Shown here: positions 9,165-18,323 of the stretch, piece after piece
Layout: the number at the start of each line of letters is the position of its first letter
Numbering within the stretch: position 1 is the stretch's first letter
NCBI GenBank assembly: GCA_024330965.1
Contig: JANDJL010000010.1
Span: 21,186 to 85,185 of the forward strand
Direction of reading: 5' to 3'
Origin: Nitrospira sp.
Lineage (GTDB): Bacteria > Nitrospirota > Nitrospiria > Nitrospirales > Nitrospiraceae
DNA length: 64,000 bases
The notes under the pieces: generated by a model
Databases searched by the model: none
What the model saw: only the letters and a program-made list of their open reading frames with translations
Told to the model about the DNA's origin: nothing
Position numbers and translations under genes: made by a program

Positions 9165-10896
9165 GGATGATCAGCAAGATCTTCATCCGTTGTTCCAACT
9201 CGAGACGCCGTTGCTCCAGTGTGGCGGGGGGATCTCCTAGTGGCTGTTCGGATGGCGAGCGTCGTGTCTGCGAGGCAGAAGGAGAGACGGCCCTGTGGCG
9301 GAAAGGGTTGTAGAGCGGATCGCCGAACAAGACCATCCTCCAACTGATGTGGCGGGTTGCAAGGTAATAGACTTCGACGAGCGAATACTTGCCGCTTACG
9401 AGCAATCTCGTGAACCGAGCCGGTTCAGGAAATGAATCCAGATAGGGTTCGCCGACCGACCCCAATGTGGCGGTGATGCCCCGCTCCAGCGCGTTTTTGC
9501 ACCAGCCCCGTTCTTTCGGATCATGAATGGTGACGGCCTCGGCTGAGGCCATATGATAGCCGATGGCGCCGGGATTAAACGAGAAGACATCGTCGTAGGA
9601 ACGGAGTCTGTACCAGCCGATGTACAGGGCGACATTTGGCATGGAGGCCATGGTGCGTTCAGCCAGATCCAACACGACCTCATGGGAGGTTTCCTCCTTG
9701 GCCAGTTTTGCGGCCTCACGCAGACTATGGTCGTAGATGCCGTAGGTATCAACCGGCCCCTCAGGTTGCAAGCCGCGTGCATCGAAATAGATTGTGCCGT
9801 CGAGCCTCGATCGTTCAGCTTGTAACGCCCGGTCTACCAGACCCTTGGCCAATTCCGCTGTCGGGGCATCCAGACGACTCACCATGAGAATAGGTGGATT
9901 CTGAGGTTGGGGAGATGCCTCCTCGAACAGCGGATTGTCCCATCGCCAGGCCACGGCGTAGAGACCGGGATCCCACCAAAGGAGGCTCAATTCACTGTCG
10001 AAACTGGCATCGGCATGGGCGGTCGTGAGGAGATCGACCTCGGCGCTGGCCAGTTCAAGAACACCTTTGGCGCCGAACAGTCGTTCAGCCCACTGGTAGA
10101 GCAAAGACCGATCTGAGAGCAACGGCTGATGTGGGAGTCCGGTCCAGAGGGGAGCCGTTCGGTCCAACAGGGTTCGCCAGGCGGACAGATGGCTTGGTTC
10201 TGGGGCTGCGGGAGGTTGCTCAGCGCGAGATCGATGCTGGAGCAAGAGCGCCCATCCTCCATACTGATGGCTTAAGGTGAGGAACTCCGAGATGACCTGC
10301 TGGTCGGCTCTACTGGCATCGGGGCGCCGCATCTGTTCCAAGGCAGCACGCCAGACCCGATCTACGTCCAACAGGAACAGAGCGGCTTTTGCCGATTCCA
10401 GCACGACAGAGCCGCCCGGTGCCGGGGAAGGCCCCTGCATGCCCTGAGGAATCAGTTTGGCCAATGCCGTCCGTATCTGTTCCAGTTTTGCGCGGCTGGT
10501 CTTGATGCGATGTTGGGCATCGGCCAGCAGGCGACGCTCTTCGTCTGATAAGAGGGGAGCCTCCACGCGCAGTGGGATCCCGTATGTGGTCACGAGCGCA
10601 CAGATCGAGGAAGCGAGGCCTCGCTCTCGCAAGGTTTGGCGGAGTGGAGCGATCACGAGCTGCTCATATTCGCGACGGCTCAGAGAGTCCCGGAGTGGCA
10701 GGGGAAGCATGATGAGGTGATCTCGCGGAATCTGGCGTTGTTCCGCATAGTGTCGGGCTACTGCGAGGCTTTCGCTACTGGCGGTGTTGGCGATGATGAC
10801 GACCTGCTGAGGATTCAGCGCACCGTGTGACGGAGAGGCGAACCAGACCAGCGCAACACAGATCGTTACCGCCGAGGGTCGAGATCCCAGGCACAT
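9121..10896 (-). CDS. TIGR03790-family exported protein
   Basis: 591 residues. A short export signal (TICVALVWFASPSHGAL) is followed by VVIIANTASSESLAVARHYA and ICALVTTYGIPLRV, the hallmark blocks of the TIGR03790 family, whose function is unknown but which co-occurs with surface and exopolysaccharide systems. The middle contains ILMVSRLDAPTAELAKGLVD and GGWYRLRSYDD-like segments. The C-terminus is a predicted coiled coil (LEQRRLELEQRMKILL). It converges on the GT9 gene with a 44-nt antisense overlap. Confidence 0.75.
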   Translation of the reverse strand: MCLGSRPSAVTICVALVWFASPSHGALNPQQVVIIANTASSESLAVARHYAEQRQIPRDHLIMLPLPLRDSLSRREYEQLVIAPLRQTLRERGLASSICALVTTYGIPLRVEAPLLSDEERRLLADAQHRIKTSRAKLEQIRTALAKLIPQGMQGPSPAPGGSVVLESAKAALFLLDVDRVWRAALEQMRRPDASRADQQVISEFLTLSHQYGGWALLLQHRSRAEQPPAAPEPSHLSAWRTLLDRTAPLWTGLPHQPLLSDRSLLYQWAERLFGAKGVLELASAEVDLLTTAHADASFDSELSLLWWDPGLYAVAWRWDNPLFEEASPQPQNPPILMVSRLDAPTAELAKGLVDRALQAERSRLDGTIYFDARGLQPEGPVDTYGIYDHSLREAAKLAKEETSHEVVLDLAERTMASMPNVALYIGWYRLRSYDDVFSFNPGAIGYHMASAEAVTIHDPKERGWCKNALERGITATLGSVGEPYLDSFPEPARFTRLLVSGKYSLVEVYYLATRHISWRMVLFGDPLYNPFRHRAVSPSASQTRRSPSEQPLGDPPATLEQRRLELEQRMKILLIILKEAEARLSQSPLP

Positions 10897-10960
10897 CGTC
10901 CGTTCACTTTACAGCAGGTGGTCGGCGAAGGGAAGCGGAGGGGGATGATAATCGGGGAGG

Positions 10961-10980
10961 CGGTACCATGCGGTACCATG
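10961..10980. repeat. 10-bp tandem repeat
   Basis: CGGTACCATG occurs twice in tandem (10961-10970 and 10971-10980), just upstream of the start of the TIGR03790-type gene on the - strand. Function unknown. Confidence 0.7.
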
Positions 10981-11007
10981 ATGAGAACACATGATGAAAA
11001 ACAACGA

Positions 11008-11032
11008 GGGGCGAGCCCAACTGGGCTCGCCC
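11008..11032 (-). terminator. Hairpin terminator after VPLPA-CTERM gene
   Basis: A perfect 11-bp stem (GGGCGAGCCCA, 11008-11018, with TGGGCTCGCCC, 11022-11032) with a short loop. Read on the - strand it is followed by CTCGTTGTTTTTC, so it is a credible intrinsic terminator for the gene ending at 11095. Confidence 0.75.
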
Positions 11033-11094
11033 TGATGTAGAGGCGAACGGAAGGCGTCGGAGTAAAAACGACTCCCGACCCCTTTTTGTTGTCT

Positions 11095-11970
11095 CTATCC
11101 CTGCATGCGCCGTCTTGCGATGCCAACCAATCCAGTCAATCCAGCCCCGAAGAGCCAGACTGCGGCAGGAATCGGCACCACGGACACTGAGGCGATGAAG
11201 TTCTTCGCGGCGCCGGTGGAGGTCAAATCGGCCCGTCCACCGAGCACGACGGTGAGATAGTTGTTGCCGCCTGGTCCGAGCGCCAGCCCGTTGATTAGGA
11301 CTGTCGCGGCGCCGGTCGGATTCGTGTAATCGTCCCCGGTGGCCCAGACGTTCCCGTTGAGGCCCGCTTGGGCCAAGGTGGGGAAATAGCTACAGGTTCC
11401 GGCAGGTGCGCAGTCGCCTCCGCCGTTCCAAGCGTCCCAGTTGGCGGAGTCAAGACCGTTGACATAGGTGTGAAGCCAATTCCCTGCATCTTCCTTCCCC
11501 AACCAGACCGTGAGGCCAGGGACCAAGTCTTCCCGCCCTTCCGTTCCGTCATCATAGCGACCGAGGGTGATGCTCACATCCACCTGCGTGTGCCCATTAT
11601 CGTAAAGAGGATTGAGGTCGACGAGAGCCCAGCGAGAGGTATGGGTCCATCCGTAGATGCCGGGATAGATGGGCGAGTCCGCAGTTCCACCGAGGCGAAT
11701 TCGATCGTAATGGGATTTTGACGCGATAGTATCGACAAGGCCGTTGGTTCCGGCATCCACATGCTGGTTGGAGGGATTGGTGTTAATGGGCAATGCCTGG
11801 CCCGTGTTGGCCGAGAGGGTGCCAGGATTGTTGAATTGATACCAGAGATGATACCTTACGCCCCCCTCGGTCGGATCACCGATATACACCGTGTTTGCAA
11901 AGGCTGGATGTGCTCCTGCCAATAAAATCCCGACTGCGCTGGCAAAGGCGATGGTGCTGATCTGTCGCAT
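11095..11970 (-). CDS. VPLPA-CTERM sorted surface protein (paralogue A1)
   Basis: 291 residues. A Sec signal (residues 1-24, ending HPAFA) and a C-terminal sorting tail: VPIPAAVWLFGAGLTGLVG, a membrane helix, then the basic ARRRMQG. This tripartite tail is the substrate signature of exosortases. The body begins NTVYIGDPTEGGVRYHLWY and is a clear paralogue of the protein at 22197-23045. AAAGGAG lies upstream of ATG 11970; longer frames upstream lack a signal peptide. Expected fate: export, cleavage at the VPIPA site and release or anchoring in the matrix. No enzymatic motif seen. Confidence 0.85.
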   Translation of the reverse strand: MRQISTIAFASAVGILLAGAHPAFANTVYIGDPTEGGVRYHLWYQFNNPGTLSANTGQALPINTNPSNQHVDAGTNGLVDTIASKSHYDRIRLGGTADSPIYPGIYGWTHTSRWALVDLNPLYDNGHTQVDVSITLGRYDDGTEGREDLVPGLTVWLGKEDAGNWLHTYVNGLDSANWDAWNGGGDCAPAGTCSYFPTLAQAGLNGNVWATGDDYTNPTGAATVLINGLALGPGGNNYLTVVLGGRADLTSTGAAKNFIASVSVVPIPAAVWLFGAGLTGLVGIARRRMQG

Positions 11971-12039
11971 CGTACACAACTCCTTTCTTACGAAACACTT
12001 GTAGAGCCACATGCGATCTTCTGCATTTCCACCACACAA

Positions 12040-12069
12040 ACGACACAGAAACAAACGACACAGAAACAA
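12040..12069. repeat. 15-bp tandem repeat upstream of VPLPA gene
   Basis: ACGACACAGAAACAA occurs twice in tandem (12040-12054, 12055-12069), 70-100 nt upstream of the VPLPA-CTERM start at 11970. It could be a regulatory element or a replication-slippage scar. Confidence 0.7.
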
Positions 12070-12170
12070 TGGATACGTTTGTTGGCTCGTCCTCAACGAG
12101 GTCTTGCTTCATGGACGAGCGAGGATACCGCTCACCTCCTTTCACGTCACAACATGTCAAAGGCACGACG

Positions 12171-13019
12171 TCACAGAGACAACGCCGACCGGTTCAGAAA
12201 TCGATGGCCATCGTCGGTCCCACGGCCTGATGGCCGAGACGGATCGCTCGTTCGCCCCGTTCTTCTTATTGCTCTCATACCTGCGATGAGCCCGCTGCCG
12301 AAGAGCCAGAGAGAGGCTGGCAGTGGCACTGGTGCGATGGTGATGGAGTTGCCGTTCACCGAAAAGGTGTGAACATCGCTCTTGAAGGTCAGGCGATAGT
12401 CGGCGTGGGTCGTGATCGGATTGTCAAAGCCGGTTGGCGGAGAGAATCGATCGTTGAGATTGATGCCGGCCTCGGCCTCAGTGGGGTCCAACCTGTAATC
12501 GGCGACAAGAAACAGATAGTGGCCCGGCTCCATCGTCACGACGAACGCCGGATCGCGACGAAAGTGGATTGATCCGTCGGTTGCGCCCTCGGCTTGCGAG
12601 AGGCTGATCAGGGTCACCGGACTCGTGTCCGCGGTGAGACCGTTTTGATAGACAGGCGTATTGTTGTTGATGTCGTCCGCGCGAACCAGCGCATCGACAG
12701 CTCGGAGCGGCTCGCCGGTAGCCCGATAGAAATAGGTATCGGCATCGAGCCAAGTGAGTTCGCCATCGCCGTTGAGGTCCGCGGCGAAGTAGCCGGCCGC
12801 GGTGGTGTTGCTCTGAGAGGCTTCATACGCAAGGACATCGACCGTGAACGAGCCTCGTTCCAGCATGGTGATGTGCCACAAATCAAACGTCGTGCCGCCG
12901 GCCGTTCGGTAAATCGTTCCGTCAAACGTGAGTGTGGCGGCTCCCACCGGAAACAGCGTGCTTGCCCATAATCCACATCCAACAAAGACCCCGACGAGGG
13001 TTCGCCGCCTGGCTGTCAT
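12171..13019 (-). CDS. VPLPA-CTERM protein with C-terminal extension
   Basis: 282 residues. A signal peptide ends near VGAAT; the body includes YFAADLNGDGELTWLDADTY, a dockerin/EF-hand-like Ca-binding loop (DLNGDGELTWLD), and a pre-peptidase-like beta domain. The sorting motif VPLPASLWLFGSG and the membrane helix are followed by IRRTGR, but about 26 extra polar residues follow where such proteins normally stop. This may be a frameshifted end or a real tail. AAAGGAGG sits 6 nt before ATG 13019. Confidence 0.8.
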   Translation of the reverse strand: MTARRRTLVGVFVGCGLWASTLFPVGAATLTFDGTIYRTAGGTTFDLWHITMLERGSFTVDVLAYEASQSNTTAAGYFAADLNGDGELTWLDADTYFYRATGEPLRAVDALVRADDINNNTPVYQNGLTADTSPVTLISLSQAEGATDGSIHFRRDPAFVVTMEPGHYLFLVADYRLDPTEAEAGINLNDRFSPPTGFDNPITTHADYRLTFKSDVHTFSVNGNSITIAPVPLPASLWLFGSGLIAGMRAIRRTGRTSDPSRPSGRGTDDGHRFLNRSALSL

Positions 13020-13347
13020 GACCATCCTCCTTTTCCTGATGACAATCGCATTCAGTCCGACGATCTACTGATCTTCTCTTGCTCCGTCCCTGTGTTGCCT
13101 TCATGCCTTTCGCCACGAACCAGCTTGGGCGGTGTGGGGTCGGTGCGCACTAGGGCCGGAAGGCTCCCTTCCGACCCGGTCGTTTTAACAGGGGGCAAAA
13201 GGACCGATCTAGCGACCGGTGCTACTTGATGCACCGCATGAGAAACAATTTCATGGACTGGTGATCGTGGCGCCGCGGTGGAGTCAGGAAGGGAGAGATG
13301 CCGGCTGCCGCCACCAGTGTGGGCGGCAGCCTCAGCACGGGAGACAC
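13020..13347. other. Intergenic stretch with candidate dyad and hairpin
   Basis: Contains a degenerate copy (11 of 15 positions) of the TGCACCAGATGTGAC element at 13230-13244, about 210 nt upstream of the VPLPA gene start, without a convincing -10 at the expected place. A GGCTGCCGCC/GGCGGCAGCC hairpin (13303-13331) lies beside the end of the next gene. No gene seen. Confidence 0.4.
13303..13331 (-). terminator. Putative hairpin terminator of MauG-like gene
   Basis: GGCTGCCGCC (13303-13312) pairs with GGCGGCAGCC (13322-13331), a 10-bp GC stem, 17 nt past the stop of the di-haem gene at 13348 on the - strand. The following T content is low. Confidence 0.45.
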
Positions 13348-15243
13348 TTATTGCGGAAGAGGTGATGGTTCTAAGAACGGTCTGGTGGGTGGACCGCCGA
13401 ATCGTCCCACGGCTGGAATCTCCACAAGTCGATCACCTGGGACAAATCCGGCCACTGGGCCGACGCCGTTGGGAATGAAGATTTGCGGATGGTCGAAGGG
13501 CGCCCGTTTGTAACGGACTCGCTCATCAGTGAGCGAACGGAGGAAGGCTTCCAAGGCTTGCAATTCGTGCTCCGTGAAAGTAAACACCTCGAGGGTGACG
13601 ATGTCCGTCCCGTCCAGCGTCACCATCCCTGTGTGGGAGTCACCACCTCGACTATAAAATTCGACCACGTCGCGCAACGTGCGGTGTCCACCTGTGTGAA
13701 AATAGGGAGCGGTGAGCTCGACATTGCGCAAACCCGGCACCTTGAACGCTCCGTCCACCACGATCGGCTCACGTGGAGGAGGACTGAGCCGCTTGACGGT
13801 GGAGAACCAGTTGCCGAATTCGTCTCGGGCACCAAGCCCTAAATCTTGGAGAGTCGGTTGAACGCCGATGTTGTTGAATCCTCGGTCCATCGCTTGCCCG
13901 TCCCGGATGCGGGTTGGGCTGGCGCGGACTTGGCGGACCGAGGCGCCGGTCAATTCTGCTCCTTCATGACAGGTGATGCACTGGCCGCGCAGTTGACTGC
14001 GAAAGAGGTCAAGACCAAACTGTGCCAGTGGGCTTAAGGCGGTGGTTTCGCCTTCCATGAAGCGATCGAAGGGTGTGTCATCGGCCACCAGCGTAGCTTC
14101 ATAGAGTTGAATGGCTAGTCCGAAGAAGAGCGAAAAGTTGTATTGCATCAAAGAGAATTCATTGGCTTGAAGTCCGCCGCTTGTAGGGGGATCGGCAACC
14201 GAAGTGGTTCCATCTGGGGCGACCCGAATAATTTTGGGTGAATCCCACCATTGGCGGTGGAAGGCCGCACGAATGAGCGTTGGGTAATCTGGAACGGTGA
14301 GGCCCTTCTGTGGCCAGCGGCTCCACGAGCCCAACACACTGTCTTGGGGATGGACCTTCTGAAGGGCCAGGGGGCGCAGGTTGAAGACCGGCTGACCCGG
14401 TGGTGCCCAGCGGGCGAACTTCTTCCCCACGTCACGCATGGTCCGTCCGACGGCGGACATTTCGCAAGGATCGACCGGAGGACTCACGGCCTGGGAGGCC
14501 AGGCTCGAATCTTCAAGTCGAACTCGGACCGGCAGGGGTGAGAGTGGGTCGTCGGCTCGGAACAGACGGGCATTCGGGTCTCGATCCCCCATGTTGTTGA
14601 CGCCATTAAAAGCATTGTCAGCCCGCCCGTCCCAAAACTGCCGGTGATTGAACACAGCGTTGATCACCGTCGGCGTGTTTCTCGGCTCGACACATCTCGT
14701 ATTGACGGAGCCTATGCGGAACCCATTAGGGTCCGGCTCCGGTCTCGTGATGTCAGCAGGTCCTAAGCCGATGCCCACGAAGACCGAGCGGCGTACGCCT
14801 TGAGAGGAGAGCACGTCGTTGCTGCGGGGAAAGAACGGATAATCTGCTGCGGTGACTTCACCGGCTGGCCCGAGGTTGTTGTAAAACGTCGTGTCAGGGT
14901 CTGGCTCGCCGGATCTCGTGATCCGTTTGATGCCGGGCGCGAGCGAATTGCGCGAGCGGTTATCCGACATGCCGGAGGTGAAATGACAGCTCCCACAGGC
15001 GGTGAGACCGTCACTGCCGACTTGCATGTCCCAGAATAGAGCTTTCCCCAGACGAATGGCAGCCTCGCGATCCTGCACGAACTCGCCAAGATTAGCCGGT
15101 TCAGGAATCGGTACGGTCTTGAGGGATGGCGGGGGAGGGGGATCATCCGGGTGAGGAACGGGGATCGAAACCTGTGACAGGACGGTGCCGGTGACCATGA
15201 CCAACACCAACAAACAACCGACGGCGATCAGCCTCTGTTGCAT
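13348..15243 (-). CDS. Di-haem cytochrome c peroxidase/MauG-like protein (copy 1)
   Basis: 631 residues with a signal peptide and a Pro-rich linker (residues 30-45). Haem motifs CGSCH (83-87) and CITCH (422-426) are both present, with LGKALFWDMQVGSDG ahead of the first and RNTPTVINAVFNHRQFWDGR (about 188-207) between. This is the arrangement of the CcpA/MauG superfamily, periplasmic enzymes that reduce peroxide or oxidise protein side chains. It is longer than typical bacterial CCP (about 330-350 residues). AGGAGGTG precedes ATG 15243. The upstream gene is a paralogue. Confidence 0.88.
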   Translation of the reverse strand: MQQRLIAVGCLLVLVMVTGTVLSQVSIPVPHPDDPPPPPSLKTVPIPEPANLGEFVQDREAAIRLGKALFWDMQVGSDGLTACGSCHFTSGMSDNRSRNSLAPGIKRITRSGEPDPDTTFYNNLGPAGEVTAADYPFFPRSNDVLSSQGVRRSVFVGIGLGPADITRPEPDPNGFRIGSVNTRCVEPRNTPTVINAVFNHRQFWDGRADNAFNGVNNMGDRDPNARLFRADDPLSPLPVRVRLEDSSLASQAVSPPVDPCEMSAVGRTMRDVGKKFARWAPPGQPVFNLRPLALQKVHPQDSVLGSWSRWPQKGLTVPDYPTLIRAAFHRQWWDSPKIIRVAPDGTTSVADPPTSGGLQANEFSLMQYNFSLFFGLAIQLYEATLVADDTPFDRFMEGETTALSPLAQFGLDLFRSQLRGQCITCHEGAELTGASVRQVRASPTRIRDGQAMDRGFNNIGVQPTLQDLGLGARDEFGNWFSTVKRLSPPPREPIVVDGAFKVPGLRNVELTAPYFHTGGHRTLRDVVEFYSRGGDSHTGMVTLDGTDIVTLEVFTFTEHELQALEAFLRSLTDERVRYKRAPFDHPQIFIPNGVGPVAGFVPGDRLVEIPAVGRFGGPPTRPFLEPSPLPQ

Positions 15244-15372
15244 CGAACACCTCCTAGGTCTACTTGGTTGCCGCCCACTGCGGCAGCTAATCGCATCTGT
15301 GAGCCTAGCAAGTCTGGCAGGAGTCCCAAGGGCAGTTGCCGGGCATCGCACCAGCGAACGTGTGCAACCGGT

Positions 15373-17466
15373 TTAACATCGTCCCTTTGCGTTGAAGCCT
15401 GGCAGACAGCTTACGACTCGAGGCCACCGCCACTCTTGCGACCGAGGTCCAAAGATCCCCTCGAGAAATCCTGGCAGCGGCGGGCCCCCTTCCGCCCCGG
15501 TCATCGGAATTTCGATCATGTCGTCCACGGCAAAGCCGAAGGGGCCGGGAATGACACGACGGTGCGTGCCGAGATGGCCGTTGGGAACGAACAATTGGGG
15601 ATGATCAAACGGAGCCGCTGCGATCCGTACCCGTTCATCCGTCAGCGATTCGAGCCAGGCCACGACGGCATCGACCTCCTCCGGCGTCATGTTAGCGACG
15701 CCGAGCGGTTCGATCGGGGTCCCGTCTGTCTGTTTGATGGGAAAGACATTGCCCCCTCGGCTATAGACCATGACAGCCTCTCTGAGTGAGTGCGTGTCGC
15801 CGTTGTGGAAATAAGGAGCGGTGAGCGCCACGTTTCGCAATGAAGGGATCTTAAACGCTCCCTCCACGCCGAATCCTTTCGTGACCGCTGCGCCATCGAA
15901 CCAGCCAGGCGGTCCGTTCGGGAACCATCGTTTGCTCAAAGAAAGGGGGCCCCAGGCGTCGCCGGCTCCCGCGCCAAGATCGTCCTCCGTCGGGCGCACG
16001 CCAATGTTGTTGAAGCCTTTGTCGATGATGTTGCCGTCTCGGTTCCGAACCGGCCCATTGGCGGCCAATTGAATTCTGCGCACCGAGGCATCCGTCAGCT
16101 CAGGTCCCTCGTGGCAGTTGGTACAACGAAGATTATGGGGGCCGCGTGTGCGGTCGTTGAACAGATGTGCGCCGAACAGGGCCAGGCGGGAGATGAATTC
16201 AGGATGGGTGTTGGTCCAAGGGTTGAGGGCGGGATCGGATGGATCAGGATGGAGCCGCCGAAATCGATCCCAGGGGCTGTCATCCGACACGAGTGTGGAT
16301 TCGTAAAGTTGAAGTGCAAGGCCGAAGAAGAGGCCGAAGTTATATTCAAGCAACGTGTACTCGTCGGTGTTGGGATGTCGGCTCGGTCGGTCGAGGATTG
16401 TGATTGACCCGTCATCGGCGACTCGAACGATTTTGTCGCTCCGCCAGTACTTGTCGTGAAACGCCGCCTGAATGAGCTCATCATACGACGACACCCGCAG
16501 TCCAGGCTTGGGATAACGACTGTAGAGTCCCAGCACGCTGTCCGATGGGGAGATCAGTTGAAATTGTAAGGGGCGTGTCAGGTGCACTCGTTTACCGATC
16601 TTCCGGGAGAGCCGGCCTTTGCGGAGGTCGCGGGCGACATCTTGCACCGTCCGTCCCGGTTCGGCCATTTCGAGTTCGTTGAGGATCGGGCTCAGCGCTT
16701 GCGAAGCCAAGCTGGAGTTGATTAACCTGACTTTGACCGGCACAAGGGTTCCTCCTGCCGAAGCCAGCACACGAGCATCCGGATCTCGGTCACCGAGGTG
16801 GTTGACGCCGTTAAAGACGTTCTCCGCACGTCCGTCCCAAAATTGCCGGTGGTTGAAGACCGCGTTGATCACCGTCGGGGTGTTGCGCGGTTCGACCCGG
16901 CGGGTCTTGATGCGGCCCACTTGAAAACCCAAAGGATCCGGTCCCGGTGCGAGAAACGGCACCCCTTGGGAACTGACGACATCGTTGCGGTCGGTCAAGG
17001 GGTCGAGCGCGCCACGCTGGCCGGGAATGGCCAGCCTGGTCAATGGAAAATCCGACTCGGTGAGTTGGTAATTGGGGCCTCCGAGTTGAAACGTCAAGTC
17101 CGGTTGCGGGACGCGTTTGAGTCCTGGCGAAAGCTGATTCTTCGACCGGGGATCGGCGCCGGCGCGGAAGTGACAGGTGGCACAGGCGGTCAAGCCGTCG
17201 CTTCCGACCTGCATATCCCAAAACAGGGCTTTGCCGAGGATGATCGCCATGCGTCGGTCTTTCACATATTCAGCCAATTCCTGCTCGTCGGGGCCTGGAA
17301 TGGGGACCGAACGGAGATCCCCGGGCAGGTGGACGACATCGGCAGGAGGGGGAGGATTCGGGACTCGAGGGATCGTGCCGTCTCCGGCTGACACATCAAG
17401 TGAAGAAATCGCGAGAAGGACGATCCCCGCAATCGGTGAATACCTGAGAATGGACGAGCGTGTCAT
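15373..17466 (-). CDS. Di-haem cytochrome c peroxidase/MauG-like protein (copy 2)
   Basis: 697 residues, paralogue of the protein at 13348-15243, with the same layout: signal peptide, Pro-rich linker, LGKALFWDMQVGSDGLTAC leading into CATCH (95-99), the NTPTVINAVFNHRQFWDGR block and second haem motif CTNCH (448-452). It carries an insertion around residues 405-425 (HPDPSDPALNPWTNTHPEF) absent from copy 1. The two genes are 129 nt apart on the same strand, evidently a tandem duplication followed by divergence. The substrate is unknown; location among exported surface proteins suggests envelope or matrix redox chemistry. Confidence 0.88.
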   Translation of the reverse strand: MTRSSILRYSPIAGIVLLAISSLDVSAGDGTIPRVPNPPPPADVVHLPGDLRSVPIPGPDEQELAEYVKDRRMAIILGKALFWDMQVGSDGLTACATCHFRAGADPRSKNQLSPGLKRVPQPDLTFQLGGPNYQLTESDFPLTRLAIPGQRGALDPLTDRNDVVSSQGVPFLAPGPDPLGFQVGRIKTRRVEPRNTPTVINAVFNHRQFWDGRAENVFNGVNHLGDRDPDARVLASAGGTLVPVKVRLINSSLASQALSPILNELEMAEPGRTVQDVARDLRKGRLSRKIGKRVHLTRPLQFQLISPSDSVLGLYSRYPKPGLRVSSYDELIQAAFHDKYWRSDKIVRVADDGSITILDRPSRHPNTDEYTLLEYNFGLFFGLALQLYESTLVSDDSPWDRFRRLHPDPSDPALNPWTNTHPEFISRLALFGAHLFNDRTRGPHNLRCTNCHEGPELTDASVRRIQLAANGPVRNRDGNIIDKGFNNIGVRPTEDDLGAGAGDAWGPLSLSKRWFPNGPPGWFDGAAVTKGFGVEGAFKIPSLRNVALTAPYFHNGDTHSLREAVMVYSRGGNVFPIKQTDGTPIEPLGVANMTPEEVDAVVAWLESLTDERVRIAAAPFDHPQLFVPNGHLGTHRRVIPGPFGFAVDDMIEIPMTGAEGGPPLPGFLEGIFGPRSQEWRWPRVVSCLPGFNAKGRC

Positions 17467-17513
17467 GAGAATTTCTCCCGGTTCGTGTTGCCCCCGGTTC
17501 GTGCAAATCTCTG

Positions 17514-18152
17514 TTATCGAGCGACCCTACGCCTCGCCCCCCATCCAACCAACCCAGCGATACCGGCACCGAAGAACCACACGGTGGCAGGGAGAGGGAT
17601 CGGAGCCGCGCGAAGGTTCGCGCCCAGTAGAGCGGTGCCGCTCGAATCAGGATCGGTCAGTGCCGGAAAGGCAAAGCCCTCCCATGGATTGGAATAACGA
17701 GCCTCGATGATGGTCACCAGCGGATCAACAACGCCGTTGGTACCGAGAAAAGACGTCGCTAATTCCCCAGGCAGATATGAGCCGATGATGTACTCCGTGC
17801 CGGGAAGCAGAGGGGTTGCGCTGATGGGGACAAAGCGAAACAATCCATCGAGCGGCGCATCGGTTCCGGCCGGCACTGTGGCTTCAATCAGCGGATCGCC
17901 GCCGGTTGCAAGCCAGAGACCAATGACCGCGGAATCAGCGAGGCCATCCTGACCTGAATCGTACACGCCGAGCGCGGTGGCATAGGCCGGTTCATGGACC
18001 ACAAACTTCCAACCAAGGGTCCACGGTGAGCCATCAAATTCAAAGTCGGTATGGGTCAATTCGAGGACGGCCGCAGGGCTCGTTTCGGGACTGCCAGCCA
18101 AACCAATGAAGGTGACCAGGCCCAGTGTCATGAGGGACTGTCTGGTAATCAT
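17514..18152 (-). CDS. VPLPA-CTERM protein with DUF4082-like domain
   Basis: 212 residues. Signal peptide (residues 1-27), a body with ALGVYDSGQDGLADSAVIGLW and LLPGTEYIIGSYLPG that resembles the DUF4082-type beta-sandwich common in exosortase substrates, and the tail IPLPATVWFFGAGIAGLVGW plus ARRRVAR. The ATG at 18152 is chosen because the signal peptide begins there. It is located 47 nt after the end of the copy 2 peroxidase region on the - strand and downstream of another VPLPA gene. Confidence 0.82.
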   Translation of the reverse strand: MITRQSLMTLGLVTFIGLAGSPETSPAAVLELTHTDFEFDGSPWTLGWKFVVHEPAYATALGVYDSGQDGLADSAVIGLWLATGGDPLIEATVPAGTDAPLDGLFRFVPISATPLLPGTEYIIGSYLPGELATSFLGTNGVVDPLVTIIEARYSNPWEGFAFPALTDPDSSGTALLGANLRAAPIPLPATVWFFGAGIAGLVGWGARRRVAR

Positions 18153-18200
18153 TGCGGTTGTTCTCCCTTGTGTTCCAATAGAGCGAAGCTGCTCAAAATG

Positions 18201-18244
18201 AGCATCGGGCCGAACTGCGATGTACTGGCAGCCGGCCCGATGCT
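18201..18244 (-). terminator. Long inverted repeat between two VPLPA genes
   Basis: AGCATCGGGCC (18201-18211) and GGCCCGATGCT (18234-18244) form a perfect 11-bp inverted repeat with a 22-nt loop, between the stop at 18324 and the start at 18152. It could terminate the upstream gene or form a 5' leader structure of the downstream one; a T tract is weak. Confidence 0.45.
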
Positions 18245-18323
18245 GGTGACTCAACCTAGGATCAATGTGGTCCGCAGGACCAAGACACAACTAACCTTCG
18301 CCCGAGAACCTTTGTAACAGTCC

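Noticed and set aside
13230..13244. Degenerate copy of the substrate dyad upstream of 12171-13019
   Set aside because: Only 11 of 15 positions match and the hexamer at the expected distance (TTAAAA) is poor; not counted among the five promoters.
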